A stretch of DNA of 64,000 bases. Origin: Asaia siamensis (GTDB taxonomy: Bacteria; Pseudomonadota; Alphaproteobacteria; Acetobacterales; Acetobacteraceae). Position 1 is the stretch's first letter; each line of letters begins with the position of its first letter. The DNA lies in NCBI RefSeq assembly GCF_014635085.1, contig NZ_BMCH01000003.1:62001-126000 (forward strand), read 5' to 3'. The position numbers were made by a program, and so were the translations under genes. The notes below the pieces were generated by a model. It saw nothing but the letters and a program-made list of their open reading frames with translations. It was not told the DNA's origin and searched no databases. This document shows positions 16,883 to 25,994 of this stretch, piece by piece.

Positions 16883-17269
16883 ATGGCAAAGCTCCGACGC
16901 GGCGCCTTTCTGGCCGCCACTCTCATCGCCCTGCCAGCCGGTACGGCCTGGGCTCAGTTCACGGGGCAGAACGCCCCCAATGATGCTCATGCCCCACAGA
17001 GCACGACCAATGACGGCGGCGTCGAGTATCATGGTAAAGGCGAGCATCTGACCGCCAAGGGACGTCACTCCCTGCCCCCCGGCTATCAGGAAACGCCCAG
17101 CACCGAATTCAACCACGGTCCCGACCCCGATCACGCCGATAACGTGCAGCGCGATGCCGTAACGGGTGCCGATCTCAGCAAATTCGGTTCTGCCTATTCC
17201 AATAGCAGCCCGGTCCAGAGCGGCCAGCTCGGCGATGCCTCCGGCAATGGCTGGGTCGCCCCGCGCTGA
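16883..17269 (+). CDS. Small secreted protein of unknown function
   Basis: The ATG at 16883 has AAGGGA about eight bases ahead and opens a classic signal peptide (MAKLRRGAFLAATLIALPAG, cleavage probably after TAWAQ). An upstream in-frame ATG at 16781 adds 34 residues without a signal and is less likely. The mature part of about 100 residues is hydrophilic, rich in Asn, Gly, His and Asp, with no cysteine and no motif I recognise. It is divergent from alkB and is the last gene before the AT-rich accessory island. Probably periplasmic or secreted. Confidence 0.7.
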   Translation: MAKLRRGAFLAATLIALPAGTAWAQFTGQNAPNDAHAPQSTTNDGGVEYHGKGEHLTAKGRHSLPPGYQETPSTEFNHGPDPDHADNVQRDAVTGADLSKFGSAYSNSSPVQSGQLGDASGNGWVAPR

Positions 17270-17966
17270 ATAAAATGAAGTAATTACCTAACCAAGATCG
17301 CGACGAAATTTCTATTTCACGCTCACCACTCACTGATTTCTTATTCAAGATCTGGCATAGATTCTGCGGGGAACCTGTAAATTGGCGAGCCGCATCGACT
17401 GCCGGACGAGCGAATTACTCGTCTGGAGTCACTTTCGCACAGGCACCGCGCAAGGCACCGCAACGATAAATCAACGCGAATAGAACAATGATTACGCACA
17501 TAAGCTTTGCCAGCATGAGCGAATCAGATCCCAGCGCTAGGGCATGGCCGAGTCGCAAAGCAAACGCTAACCCGGCATTCGGACGTTTGTCATCTTATGC
17601 GATGTTCTAATGGCCAAGGCCCGCACGCTTCTAAGCAACGGCCGATAGACCTCTGATTTTAAGAGAAAGCAATCTTAATTAATGCCTACCATAGGCAGCG
17701 CGGACGCGAAATTTTATCGCAGCGCAATCGAAAACCTGCCCACTGGCTCGGCGCCTTCACAACGATGGGGCCGGCCGGTATTATACAAAAATCACGGACG
17801 TAATGGATGAGCACCTGTCGGTAGAAACGTCTCACAACCGAGCGCCGCCCAGGCGATTACGCATCACGATAAATGCCCCCATATCCTTATCCAACGTTAT
17901 ATATCGCCGAGGCACTCATATTGTGACCGCTGATCCCGGATCTTGGTAAGGTCTCTACGGGATGAC
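17270..17966. other. Intergenic stretch without a clear gene, left edge of the accessory island
   Basis: About 700 bases with no convincing ORF and lower GC than flanking genes. On the minus strand one open stretch ending at 17415 reads roughly 60 residues and includes a hydrophobic helix followed by a short polar tail. It has no good start and could be the tail of a decayed membrane protein gene. Otherwise nothing recognisable. Confidence 0.4.
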
Positions 17967-18309
17967 TAGGTCACGTTGACAAAAGGTCTATACGATCTGC
18001 CCGAGATCTGATTCACTTCCTGCCTTTGGGATAAGGAGCAGGGAGAACAGGCATCGGCCGAGGCGATCTGACAGACCAGGAATGGGCGACAATTGGTCCG
18101 CTTCTGCCGCCCGAGCGAGGACGTTGGGCGCGACCGGCTGATCGCGCCCAATAACCACGTTCAGAAGGACGGCGCGGGCCAATCATCGCCCATTCCTGAT
18201 CCTTCAGAACGACTCGTGCCATACCTGTTTTCTCAGACTGTTATTCCACAGGCAGGAAGTGAAACAAATCTTACCCCAAAACGATAGGCATTTTGTCAAC
18301 ATAACCTAA
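17967..18309. mobile_element. Back-to-back fossil of two IS5-family 5' ends (fold-back remnant)
   Basis: The left arm reads rightwards. After an end sequence like TCACGTTGACAAAAG it encodes GDLTDQEWATIGPLLPPERG, the start of an IS5-family transposase, and reaches a stop near 18152. The right arm, read on the minus strand from 18309, has the related end GTTATGTTGACAAAATG and encodes MARVVLKDQEWAMIG with PSERGYW after it. The arms meet at a perfect inverted repeat TTGGGCGCGA...TCGCGCCCAA (18124-18151). Both arms share the end, an untranslated stretch with TTCACTTCCTGCCT, and the first 30 or so codons, but differ at many bases, so they come from two related copies. No catalytic region remains. 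Confidence 0.8.
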
Positions 18310-18512
18310 GATTAGTGCAGAGCATGAGACGACACGCCCTCCACGACTCTCGAATATTTTAAGGACGCCATGTGCCGGAAAACCAAAATTGCACTACGCC
18401 AATTTTCTACTCGAGATTGACGTGCTAAAATCGGGCAACGCAACCTCTGGCACAGTTTCGCAGGATACCCCGCTGTAATGTGCTTCGATCACGATGAAAG
18501 TATGATTATAGC

Positions 18513-19502
18513 ATGCCTGCTAGAGTAGAAACCTATCGCGCTGATGTCGTAATCCCATGCTATCAGGAACAAGATGCGCTTCCGCTCACGGCGCCGGATA
18601 TTCTCTCATACTTCCGTAAGCTGCAAGTCAGCCCCAAAAATAGTATGTCTTCCTTCCGACTGCTACTTATCGATGATGGAAGCAAAGATAAAACCTGGGA
18701 TATAATCGAAAAAATCTCTAGAAATAATCATGAAGTCATAGGCATAAAGCTATCGCGCAACTACGGCCATCAAATGGCAATGCTTTCGGGTCTTTCCCAC
18801 TCTAGCGCCGATATCATTATTACTATGGATGCTGATCTCCAGGACGATATTCAGGCTGTCGAACAAATGCTGGCGGCATATGAGAGCGGCAGCCATCTTG
18901 CGCTTGGTGTTAGAGAAGATCGAACCAGCGACTCTCCAGCCAAGCGGTGGACCGCCAATACGTTTTACAGGGTTCTATCCCTTCTCGGGGTCAACATTAT
19001 TGAAAACCACGCCGATTTCAGGTTGATGTCCAGACGCTCGCTCGATGCTCTACTTGATCACAGCGAGGTTAACCTTTTCCTGCGCGGACTAATTCCCGCC
19101 ATCGGCTTTCCAGTCACTCTAATTCCTTACACGCGCAAAGTAAGGGTAGCCGGTGAGACGAAATATACTATCAAGAAAATGCTACACCTCGCGTTGGACG
19201 GTGTAACATCTTTCTCCGTAGCTCCCCTAAGAGTAATCGCAGCTTTAGGCGGCATCATATTCACACTTTCCATATTATCTGGATTATACGTGATAGTGGA
19301 ACGTGTTTTCTTTCCGCAAAATACAATACCTGGATGGGCATCAACGGTATTTCCTCTCTTATTGTTGAGCGGAATGCAAATATTTTCAGTTGGCGTGGTT
19401 GGTGAATACGTCGGGAAAATATATATGGAAGTCAAAAAGAGGCCACGTTTTATTGTGGAGGAAATTACGCCCCCCAATATTGATGGCAATACACGCCACT
19501 GA
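18513..19502 (+). CDS. GtrB-like membrane glycosyltransferase, family 2
   Basis: This is a polyprenyl-phosphate sugar transferase of the GtrB/DPM1 type, which moves a hexose from a nucleotide sugar to the lipid carrier on the cytosolic face. Of the 329 residues, about 1-220 form the GT-A domain: VVIPCYQEQ, LLIDDGSKDK, ITMDADLQDD (DAD 106-108) and HADFRLMSRR. Two membrane helices lie near 235-262 and 270-305. Base composition is visibly more AT-rich than the rest of the window. It is followed by a second membrane glycosyltransferase on the same strand. In serotype-conversion cassettes GtrB works with flippase GtrA and a final transferase GtrC. No GtrA is visible here. Confidence 0.9.
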   Translation: MPARVETYRADVVIPCYQEQDALPLTAPDILSYFRKLQVSPKNSMSSFRLLLIDDGSKDKTWDIIEKISRNNHEVIGIKLSRNYGHQMAMLSGLSHSSADIIITMDADLQDDIQAVEQMLAAYESGSHLALGVREDRTSDSPAKRWTANTFYRVLSLLGVNIIENHADFRLMSRRSLDALLDHSEVNLFLRGLIPAIGFPVTLIPYTRKVRVAGETKYTIKKMLHLALDGVTSFSVAPLRVIAALGGIIFTLSILSGLYVIVERVFFPQNTIPGWASTVFPLLLLSGMQIFSVGVVGEYVGKIYMEVKKRPRFIVEEITPPNIDGNTRH

Positions 19503-19852
19503 TCCTGTTCAGATCAGGGAGAACGATGGTGTCAAAGGCGATCAGCCCACCGCACGATCATAGATTCCCGTGTTAATCCATAAATTTTCGAGACAAAAAC
19601 ACCGTCACACGTCGAGGAAAAAATGTAGAGATAGCTTTTTACTTAGTTCTAACGATATCGATTCGCGGAGTAATTATGCGGCTTGGAATCTCCGGCCACT
19701 ATGTTCAACCTCCAACCCCATGCCGATATGACTTCCGACACAGACCTTCATTATTGCAACCTTATTGATACCCGCCTTCGCAGAGAAACGTCATACAAGA
19801 TGAATTACACGACTTTTATAATTTTCCCTATCTACACGGTGAGAGAGTCCTC
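19503..19852. other. AT-rich gap between the two glycosyltransferase genes
   Basis: No ORF with a credible start, ribosome site and codon use was found in these 350 bases. The place where a small flippase gene (gtrA, about 360 bases) would be expected is therefore empty. It likely carries the promoter of the downstream gene, although I could not fix one. Confidence 0.5.
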
Positions 19853-21184
19853 ATGATAGACGCGAGACTAGACGAGAACATTCGCAATCATGCTTTTCTT
19901 ACAATCGCGTTCCTCTCGATCATCTTCCTATATCTGTTAGGAAAGGGACAACTTGATCATACCTTCGTACAATTGGACGATTGGGAGTTTATGACGTTAG
20001 TTCCCAGTGATTTGCCTACGCATGGAGGGCCTTGGGAAAAAACACTTTGGGAAGGGCGATGGTTAAATTTTTTCTGGGCAAAAATTGCAACGCATTTTTC
20101 CGTTAGAGAAAATTATATTATTTTCGTATCTGGCTACAGCCTATTTTGCTTGTCATTCAGCTCTATGCTAGTCAAATCGCCCTTGTATCGATTAATAATT
20201 TCTTTGGTTGTTTTTATATCCCCGGAATATGGCGATTTATCTCTCTGGCCTGCAACACTTGCGCCTTCCGTCTGGATCATTGCGATTTCTATCTTCCTCT
20301 TCAAGAAGACAGAGAACCTTTATATTATTTTCATCTCTCAGATCCTCCTAATCTTATCCTACCCCCCGGTGTCTTTATTGCTGTTCGTTTCGGTATCTCT
20401 AAAATGTGATACCACTCTTCAGATTGCGAGAAACGCTCTCAGCTTTTGCGTTGCATACTTTATATCCGTGATATCCATTTATACGCTCAACTATTTTTTC
20501 CATGGCGTGTTTGGGGTGCAAATAGCCGGATGGCGCCATCCGCATAGCATCCATGACTTTACAGACCTCATAGCTAATTTCGCAAACTCATCGAAAGGTT
20601 TATACCGCCAGTATGCTACTGAAGGTCATTATATTCAAATATTGTTTATATCTTTTCTTGTATCGGCATTAATTCGTCCGCTTGGAAAGATTAAAATATT
20701 TATTCCAATATCACTATTCTGTGTTTTTGTAGATTTCTCTATACCTTTCCTTACTGGCACCGACGTCGTCGGGCGTACCATTTTGTGGCCTTGGCTGGTC
20801 ATTGTAGCCATTGCTTTGGGCAATTTGGAAAATATGAACACTAAAGCTCACGCTATGGTAATACTTTCATTTTGTATTGGTATATTAGTATACGGGAACG
20901 TTATGTGGAACAAATATTACATTCCCGCAGTTCATAAAGAATCCGTAATCGAAAATATAGGGAATACAATTTTGCAACATGGCGAGGAAAGAGTCTTTAT
21001 CTGCGGAAATGTTGCAGACATGAATCCATTTAAAGGAGAAGACTATTATAATACCTATATCCCATTCGTATTAAATATATGGAAAAATTATCACGTAAAA
21101 ATATTTCCATATTATAACTGCAATGCAGTTTCCAGCTACGGATTCAGTCAAATGGGGAATGATCTCGTACTCAAAATCAATTAG
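19853..21184 (+). CDS. Polytopic membrane glycosyltransferase, GtrII-like
   Basis: The 443-residue protein has roughly nine to ten hydrophobic helices across about 15-365, then a C-terminal periplasmic-looking domain. A DD pair (Asp42-Asp43 in QLDDWEFM) in the first outer loop and EGRW at 67-70 resemble the DDW...GR pattern of the GtrII/GT-C type transferases. These take a sugar from a polyprenyl phosphate and add it to a surface polymer in the periplasm. The codon use is strongly AT-rich and differs from neighbours. Together with the GtrB-like gene it looks like a modification cassette. Function is inferred from topology and context, and other GT-C families remain possible. Confidence 0.6.
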   Translation: MIDARLDENIRNHAFLTIAFLSIIFLYLLGKGQLDHTFVQLDDWEFMTLVPSDLPTHGGPWEKTLWEGRWLNFFWAKIATHFSVRENYIIFVSGYSLFCLSFSSMLVKSPLYRLIISLVVFISPEYGDLSLWPATLAPSVWIIAISIFLFKKTENLYIIFISQILLILSYPPVSLLLFVSVSLKCDTTLQIARNALSFCVAYFISVISIYTLNYFFHGVFGVQIAGWRHPHSIHDFTDLIANFANSSKGLYRQYATEGHYIQILFISFLVSALIRPLGKIKIFIPISLFCVFVDFSIPFLTGTDVVGRTILWPWLVIVAIALGNLENMNTKAHAMVILSFCIGILVYGNVMWNKYYIPAVHKESVIENIGNTILQHGEERVFICGNVADMNPFKGEDYYNTYIPFVLNIWKNYHVKIFPYYNCNAVSSYGFSQMGNDLVLKIN

Positions 21185-21782
21185 CATTTAAGATAAAATT
21201 TGATGACGCTGAACGAAACTGATTGCACTCCGTCACTTAATAATTATATCGGAATAAAATCGGATACGACAAATACTGATTGACCGGAAACTACCTGCTG
21301 AGACGGGAAATAGTTGCAGTCCTTCTGACGCTGATTATTATTTCTTCAAAGGAATAATCAGCGTTGCGCTAGGAGGCTCTCAGCAGCGTCATCTCCGGCA
21401 ACGGTCTGGCAAGGGATGTTGCTGAGTTGAGCAAGGCTCGTTCAAAGTTTCGCTCAGCACCTTGGAAAGAATGGTCAATTGTGACCCGTCGGAACGCTCG
21501 ATCGGCAGCATCTTGGCACGCGCCGCGCGCCAGGCCGCTAGGATAGCAAGTAGACTGATCATCAAGGAACGCGGGCTCTGGCTGACCTTCAATCAGGCAC
21601 AGATTCAAGCTGGGGGTCATGTTCAGAAGGATCTTGGACTGCAGTGTCGGGCCTTTGGCGCTTGTCCCGACACATCTCTAGTAAATCTCAAAGACGACGC
21701 CAGACCAACATGACCTAAACCAATACCGCTCGGTGATCCCAGCCAGACGAGAGTCCCCGCGCCGCCAGCCGCGATCATCATA
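21185..21782. other. Intergenic stretch with no secure gene
   Basis: About 600 bases between the GtrII-like gene and the IS5 remnant. The first part is AT-rich. The second part (about 21360-21720) is GC-rich and has overlapping open frames on both strands, of about 80 residues each, that match nothing I know. It may be the scar of another mobile element. I do not call a gene. Confidence 0.4.
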
Positions 21783-22473
21783 CTAAGTCACGTTGACAAG
21801 AGATCTGACCCAGTGTTTTGCTGCGGCGAGGTTGAGGAAACTCATCAAATAGAGGGCGGCCTTATCGTAGCGGGTTGCGATACGGCGCATCTGCCTGGCC
21901 TGTTGAACATCCGCTTGATACGATTTCGGCCCCGATAGAGTTGCCAGTCTGTTTGCTGAGGCGCTTTACGACCTTTGGGTGATGAAATAACCGGCAGTGT
22001 CCCCTATACTATAACAAAAGCGCCTGACGGAAACAGTCGCTGTCATAGCTCCGATCAGCCAGCATGGCCTTCGGGTTTGGGGCAGGCCAACATGAGCAGA
22101 GAGTCTGTGGCTTTGTAATCCGGGACCTGGCCTCCGTTCAGGACAGAGCCAAGAGGACGCCCCCAATTGTCGCATCGGGCATGGATTTTGTTCGTAAAGC
22201 CGCCGCGTGATCGACTAAAACCCTCCGAATGAGCCCCCCCTTCTACGCCTGTGGCCTGTGAATGAGCACGAGCCACGATGCTGTAGAACATAGGTTGCCA
22301 GTTATCGGTCAGTCCCAGATCTACCAGCGTTTGTAGGTGGGCATCTCAGACACGCCGTTCAGCCCAGCGTCGAAGCCGGACATAAACCGAGTTCTATTCA
22401 TCGTAGCCCGCATGCATATCCCGGCAGGGATAGCCTATGCGCAGAACGTACAGCATGCCATTGAGAACTTATA
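21783..22473 (-). pseudogene. Degenerate IS5-family transposase, 5' truncated
   Basis: Read on the minus strand from 22473, the conceptual product starts inside the family at VLNGMLYVLR and continues with LQTLVDLGLTDNWQ, HSEGFSRSRGGFTNKIHARC and RPLGSVLNGGQVPDYKA. After several frameshifts it ends in RQMRRIATRYDKAALYLMSF followed by a run of some 17 residues to the stop. At least three in-frame stops and more than one frameshift are visible, and the first 40 or so codons are gone. The stop codon at 21783-21785 lies in the terminal repeat (TCACGTTGACAAGAG), which matches the end of the fossil at 17967. It cannot be active. Confidence 0.88.
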
Positions 22474-22644
22474 TTCAATATCAAGAGTCTAAATACAGTC
22501 CGGGTCGCAAGAAATCCAGTTAACAAATCCATCATAAAAACGAAATAAAATCGTGGTTTGAAAGAAAACGATCGTTTCGACACCGTCGCGTCCGCATCGG
22601 GCGGCGTGAGGTTGCGTCTGCCCTGAGACCATCAGGATCAGGCC

Positions 22645-25038
22645 ATGTCGTTTTCGCGTTCCGCCCGCAAACGGGCTCTTCTTCCTCTCGGCACGTTCGG
22701 GTTTGTCGCTCTCGCAGCTGCCGGGACGTGTCATCCGGCAGTCGCGAAGGCGCATCACAAGCCCGTTCCGGTAGCCGCACGGCGCAAGGCGGCGCCAAAG
22801 ACACAGGCAAAACCGCATGACCTCATGGCCACGCATGACGAGAATGTCAGCGTCTCGGCTCATCGCGCCGTGCAGGGAGGCGGCCTCATGACCCGACAGA
22901 CCGAAGCAAAATCGGTCAGCATGGTGACGCAGGACTATATCGCCAAGCAATCGCCTCTGGTTAACCCCGGTGTGCTGGTGTCCAGCCTTCCCGGTGTTCA
23001 GGGCACAAATGAAGGTCCGCTCAGCACCACATCGGAAACCGTCCATATCCGTGGTCTCGATCAGACGCAGATCGGCATGGTCTATGAAGGCATGCCACTG
23101 GCCGACCCATTCACCTACAGCGCCTATACGTCTGCCATGGTGGATAATGAGGACCTTGCCAATGTGGCCGTCAGTCAGGGGTCATCAGACCTCACAGCAC
23201 CGACCTATAATGCCGATGGCGCGCAGATGACCATGAGCCTGCGACACCCGGGAGCGCATTTCGCTGCCTATGCTGAAGGCTCGGGGGGCACCCACAGCTC
23301 GAACAAGGAATTCGTACGCATCGATACCGGCGAGTTTGGTCATAGCGGTGTCACGAGTTTCGTATCGGGTTCCTATTCCAGCGGCAATCTGTGGCGTGGG
23401 CCCGGCAGTCTTTATCGCTGGCATCTCGACGCGGCGGTCGAAAAGCACTGGACGCCCAAAAGCAGTTCCGAGCTCATTTTCGGCTATAACTACGCCAACC
23501 AGACGGAATGGCTTTATCCCAATCTCGCGCAGTGGCGCCAATATGGCACCAGCTATAACACCCATGGCCAATACACGCCTGGCGATACGCTTTACTACAA
23601 GCTCAACACCAAGGCGACGAATGCTGTCGTCGGGACACTGAAGAACCATTTTGATCTGGGAGACGGGTTTGCGCTCGATGCCCAGCCCTATGCGGTCGAA
23701 ACATACGGGCCCAATAATTACGGTGCCAATATTCCCATCACAAACGGCTATCGCGGGACCGAACAATATGCCGTGCTTGATGGCTATACGCCCGCGAAAG
23801 GGTCCGTGACGGCCATCAGTATCCATCCCTGGGTGCAGACATCGAGCGGCCTGAACCTGATTGGCTCATGGCACCGTGGCATCAACACGTTGAAATTTTC
23901 CTACTGGTACAGCTATGCAGTCCATACCGAATTTCAGAACCACTACGCGGTCAGTGCACAGGGGCAGTATACTCAGAATAACGGCTACCTGACCGCAGGC
24001 GGCAAGGCGATCACCCAATATGACATCAACGGTTTCCAGCAGCTCAACGCGCTAGGCTTCGAAGACCAGATCAAGCTGTTCCATGACCGTCTGACGATTG
24101 ATGCCGGGCTGCGGGCCAACATGATTTCACGCAGCTTCACCGAAGATCTCCCCGGCGCCCAGCCGTATAAATCGGTGAAGAACATGTTCATCCCGGCCCC
24201 TCAGGTGCTGATTTCCTACCAGCTTACGTCTGACAACCAGATCTATATCAACGGGACCACGGGCTATCGCGCGCCCTCTTCCTTTCAGGCGCAGGTGCCT
24301 GTCTATACCTTCACGACGCCGGTGCCGGTCACCCAGCCTCTGGCCAATTTCACGCCAGAATACATGATTGGTGAGGAAATCGGCTTTCGTCATTACGGGC
24401 CAGTCATGGCGACGATTTCGGGCTTCAATTACAACCTGACGCACCACCAGATCAGCAGCGTGTCCTATATCCCCGGCACAAGCATCCTGACCTCACAGCC
24501 TATCGATGCTGGCGGTGAATCGGCCATGGGCATTCAGGCTGAACTATCGACCCGCCCCTGGCACCATCTGAGCGCCTATGCCTCAGGCCAGTACATGCAT
24601 ACGAAGATCGGCAATAACATAGCCTATATGGGCGATGTGCTGCCGACCAAGGGCAAGCAGGAGGTCGCTTCGCCCAAATTCCTGGGCGCGCTGGGGCTGA
24701 CCTATGATGACGGCACGACTTTCGGCAATTTCAACCTTCGCTACTCTGACTCGCAATATTCAACACTGATGAATGATCAGAGCATTCCGGCCTATTTCAC
24801 GGCCGATGCCTCGATCGGCCGCTGGCTGCCCCGTTTCGGCCGCGTGCGCCCCAAGGCCATGGTGAGCCTGATGAATATCGGTGACGTGCATTATCTGTCT
24901 TCCATCACCGGATTTACCCCGACAGCCGCCGCCTCGATCAAGGGCATGGGCGGCAAGACCCTTGTCGGGTCGCAGCCCGCCTATGCGGTTGGCACGGGCT
25001 TTGCGGCCATTGCGACGGTCTCGGCCAGTTTCGAGTGA
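22645..25038 (+). CDS. TonB-dependent outer membrane receptor
   Basis: The 797-residue receptor starts with a long, basic signal region (to about residue 35), a Lys/Ala-rich spacer and a TonB-box-like ENVSVSAHR. A plug domain contains VHIRGLDQTQIGMVYEGMP and later ADGAQMTMS, and the barrel begins around residue 210. The final residues VSASFE lack a terminal aromatic, which is slightly unusual. The plug differs from that of the receptor at 7-9.5 kb, so the two are not recent duplicates. The ligand is unknown; members of this type are often annotated as iron-siderophore receptors. It directly follows the IS5 remnant, and an AT-rich upstream stretch likely holds its promoter. Confidence 0.88.
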   Translation: MSFSRSARKRALLPLGTFGFVALAAAGTCHPAVAKAHHKPVPVAARRKAAPKTQAKPHDLMATHDENVSVSAHRAVQGGGLMTRQTEAKSVSMVTQDYIAKQSPLVNPGVLVSSLPGVQGTNEGPLSTTSETVHIRGLDQTQIGMVYEGMPLADPFTYSAYTSAMVDNEDLANVAVSQGSSDLTAPTYNADGAQMTMSLRHPGAHFAAYAEGSGGTHSSNKEFVRIDTGEFGHSGVTSFVSGSYSSGNLWRGPGSLYRWHLDAAVEKHWTPKSSSELIFGYNYANQTEWLYPNLAQWRQYGTSYNTHGQYTPGDTLYYKLNTKATNAVVGTLKNHFDLGDGFALDAQPYAVETYGPNNYGANIPITNGYRGTEQYAVLDGYTPAKGSVTAISIHPWVQTSSGLNLIGSWHRGINTLKFSYWYSYAVHTEFQNHYAVSAQGQYTQNNGYLTAGGKAITQYDINGFQQLNALGFEDQIKLFHDRLTIDAGLRANMISRSFTEDLPGAQPYKSVKNMFIPAPQVLISYQLTSDNQIYINGTTGYRAPSSFQAQVPVYTFTTPVPVTQPLANFTPEYMIGEEIGFRHYGPVMATISGFNYNLTHHQISSVSYIPGTSILTSQPIDAGGESAMGIQAELSTRPWHHLSAYASGQYMHTKIGNNIAYMGDVLPTKGKQEVASPKFLGALGLTYDDGTTFGNFNLRYSDSQYSTLMNDQSIPAYFTADASIGRWLPRFGRVRPKAMVSLMNIGDVHYLSSITGFTPTAAASIKGMGGKTLVGSQPAYAVGTGFAAIATVSASFE

Positions 25039-25067
25039 TCACGCTCCTGTCGTAGCGGGAACTCCCC

Positions 25068-25095
25068 GGTTTCAGGCCAGTTCTGGCCTGAGACC
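25068..25095 (+). terminator. Strong hairpin after the TonB receptor
   Basis: GGTTTCAGGCCAG (25068-25080) pairs with CTGGCCTGAGACC (25083-25095), with one G-U pair and a two-base loop. It lies between the receptor stop and the hydrolase start. The following bases are only moderately T-rich. Confidence 0.6.
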
Positions 25096-25124
25096 GCTTT
25101 GGCTCTCTTAAAAAGGATGCAACC

Positions 25125-25955
25125 ATGCCTTCGCTGAAACTGCGTGACGGAAACAGCCTCCATTACAAGGATATGGGCGCAGGCCGCCCGGTCCTGCTGG
25201 TTCATGGATGGCCCCTGACCGGCGATATGTGGGAATATCAGACACTGGCCCTGCTCGAGGCCGGTTATCGTGTCATCACCTATGACCGACGCGGCTTTGG
25301 CCAGTCGAGCCACCCTTTCGGCGGTTATGATTACGAGACGCTTACCGCCGATCTCGCCGAGCTGATCGACTATCTCGACCTGACCGATCTAACCCTTGTC
25401 GGGTTCTCGATGGGTGGTGGTGAGGTGACGCGCTATGTCAGCCGTTTCGGCACGACCCGTCTGGCTGGCGTCGGGCTGATCGCCTCTGTCGTACCGTTCC
25501 TGCTTCAGACAGATGACAATCCCGATGGGGTGCCCGTCGATGTGTTTGCCGAGTTCAAGGCGCAGATACGCCGCGACCGCTTTCACTTCCTCGCCGAGTT
25601 CCTGAAAGGGTTCTACGGCGTCAGTATGATCCGCAAGCCGGTCAGTCAGGCCCTGATCGACTGGAGTTTCACGCTGGGCATCATGGCAAGCCCGAATGCA
25701 ACGCTGGATTGTATCGACAGCTTCAGCCGCACCGATTTCCGCCCTGATCTGGCCGCTCTCACCCTGCCCGTTCTGGTGGTGCATGGCACGGGCGACAAAA
25801 CCGTGCCCTATGAGCTGACAGCAAAGCGTGTGAGCGAAGCCGTGCCTCATGCGCGCTATGTCGAATATGACAGCGCCCCGCATGGTCTGTTTGCTACCGA
25901 TGCCGAGGCGCTCAATCGTGATCTGTTTGCCTTCCTGAACAGCACGAGAGGCTGA
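25125..25955 (+). CDS. Alpha/beta-fold hydrolase of the non-haem chloroperoxidase/arylesterase group
   Basis: A 276-residue serine hydrolase, cytosolic. The oxyanion segment is VHGWPLTGDMWEYQ, the nucleophile elbow is GFSMGGGEVTRY (GxSxG), the acid is probably Asp in HGTGDKTVPY and the histidine is in SAPHGLFAT. This matches the cofactor-free haloperoxidase/esterase family, where halogenation is a side activity. The natural substrate is likely an ester or lactone. It ends at a bidirectional terminator shared with gor, which runs in the opposite direction, and it is separated from the TonB receptor by a hairpin. Confidence 0.9.
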   Translation: MPSLKLRDGNSLHYKDMGAGRPVLLVHGWPLTGDMWEYQTLALLEAGYRVITYDRRGFGQSSHPFGGYDYETLTADLAELIDYLDLTDLTLVGFSMGGGEVTRYVSRFGTTRLAGVGLIASVVPFLLQTDDNPDGVPVDVFAEFKAQIRRDRFHFLAEFLKGFYGVSMIRKPVSQALIDWSFTLGIMASPNATLDCIDSFSRTDFRPDLAALTLPVLVVHGTGDKTVPYELTAKRVSEAVPHARYVEYDSAPHGLFATDAEALNRDLFAFLNSTRG

Positions 25956-25961
25956 GCGCGG

Positions 25962-25991
25962 TTTTCCCGGCCCTTAGCCGGGCCGGGAAAA
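25962..25991. terminator. Bidirectional terminator between the hydrolase gene and gor
   Basis: TTTTCCCGGCCC (25962-25973) and GGGCCGGGAAAA (25980-25991) form a 12-bp stem with a six-base loop. It has T-runs for both directions, placed between two convergent genes. Confidence 0.85.
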
Positions 25992-25994
25992 GAG

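Noticed and set aside
17415-17594. Minus-strand open stretch with a hydrophobic helix
   Set aside because: No start codon with a ribosome site and a stop just upstream; it may be the tail of a lost membrane protein but cannot be called a gene.
21369-21713. Overlapping open frames of about 83 residues on both strands in the island
   Set aside because: Neither has a ribosome site, neither matches a known family, and both strands are open, which is typical of GC-rich non-coding or decayed DNA.
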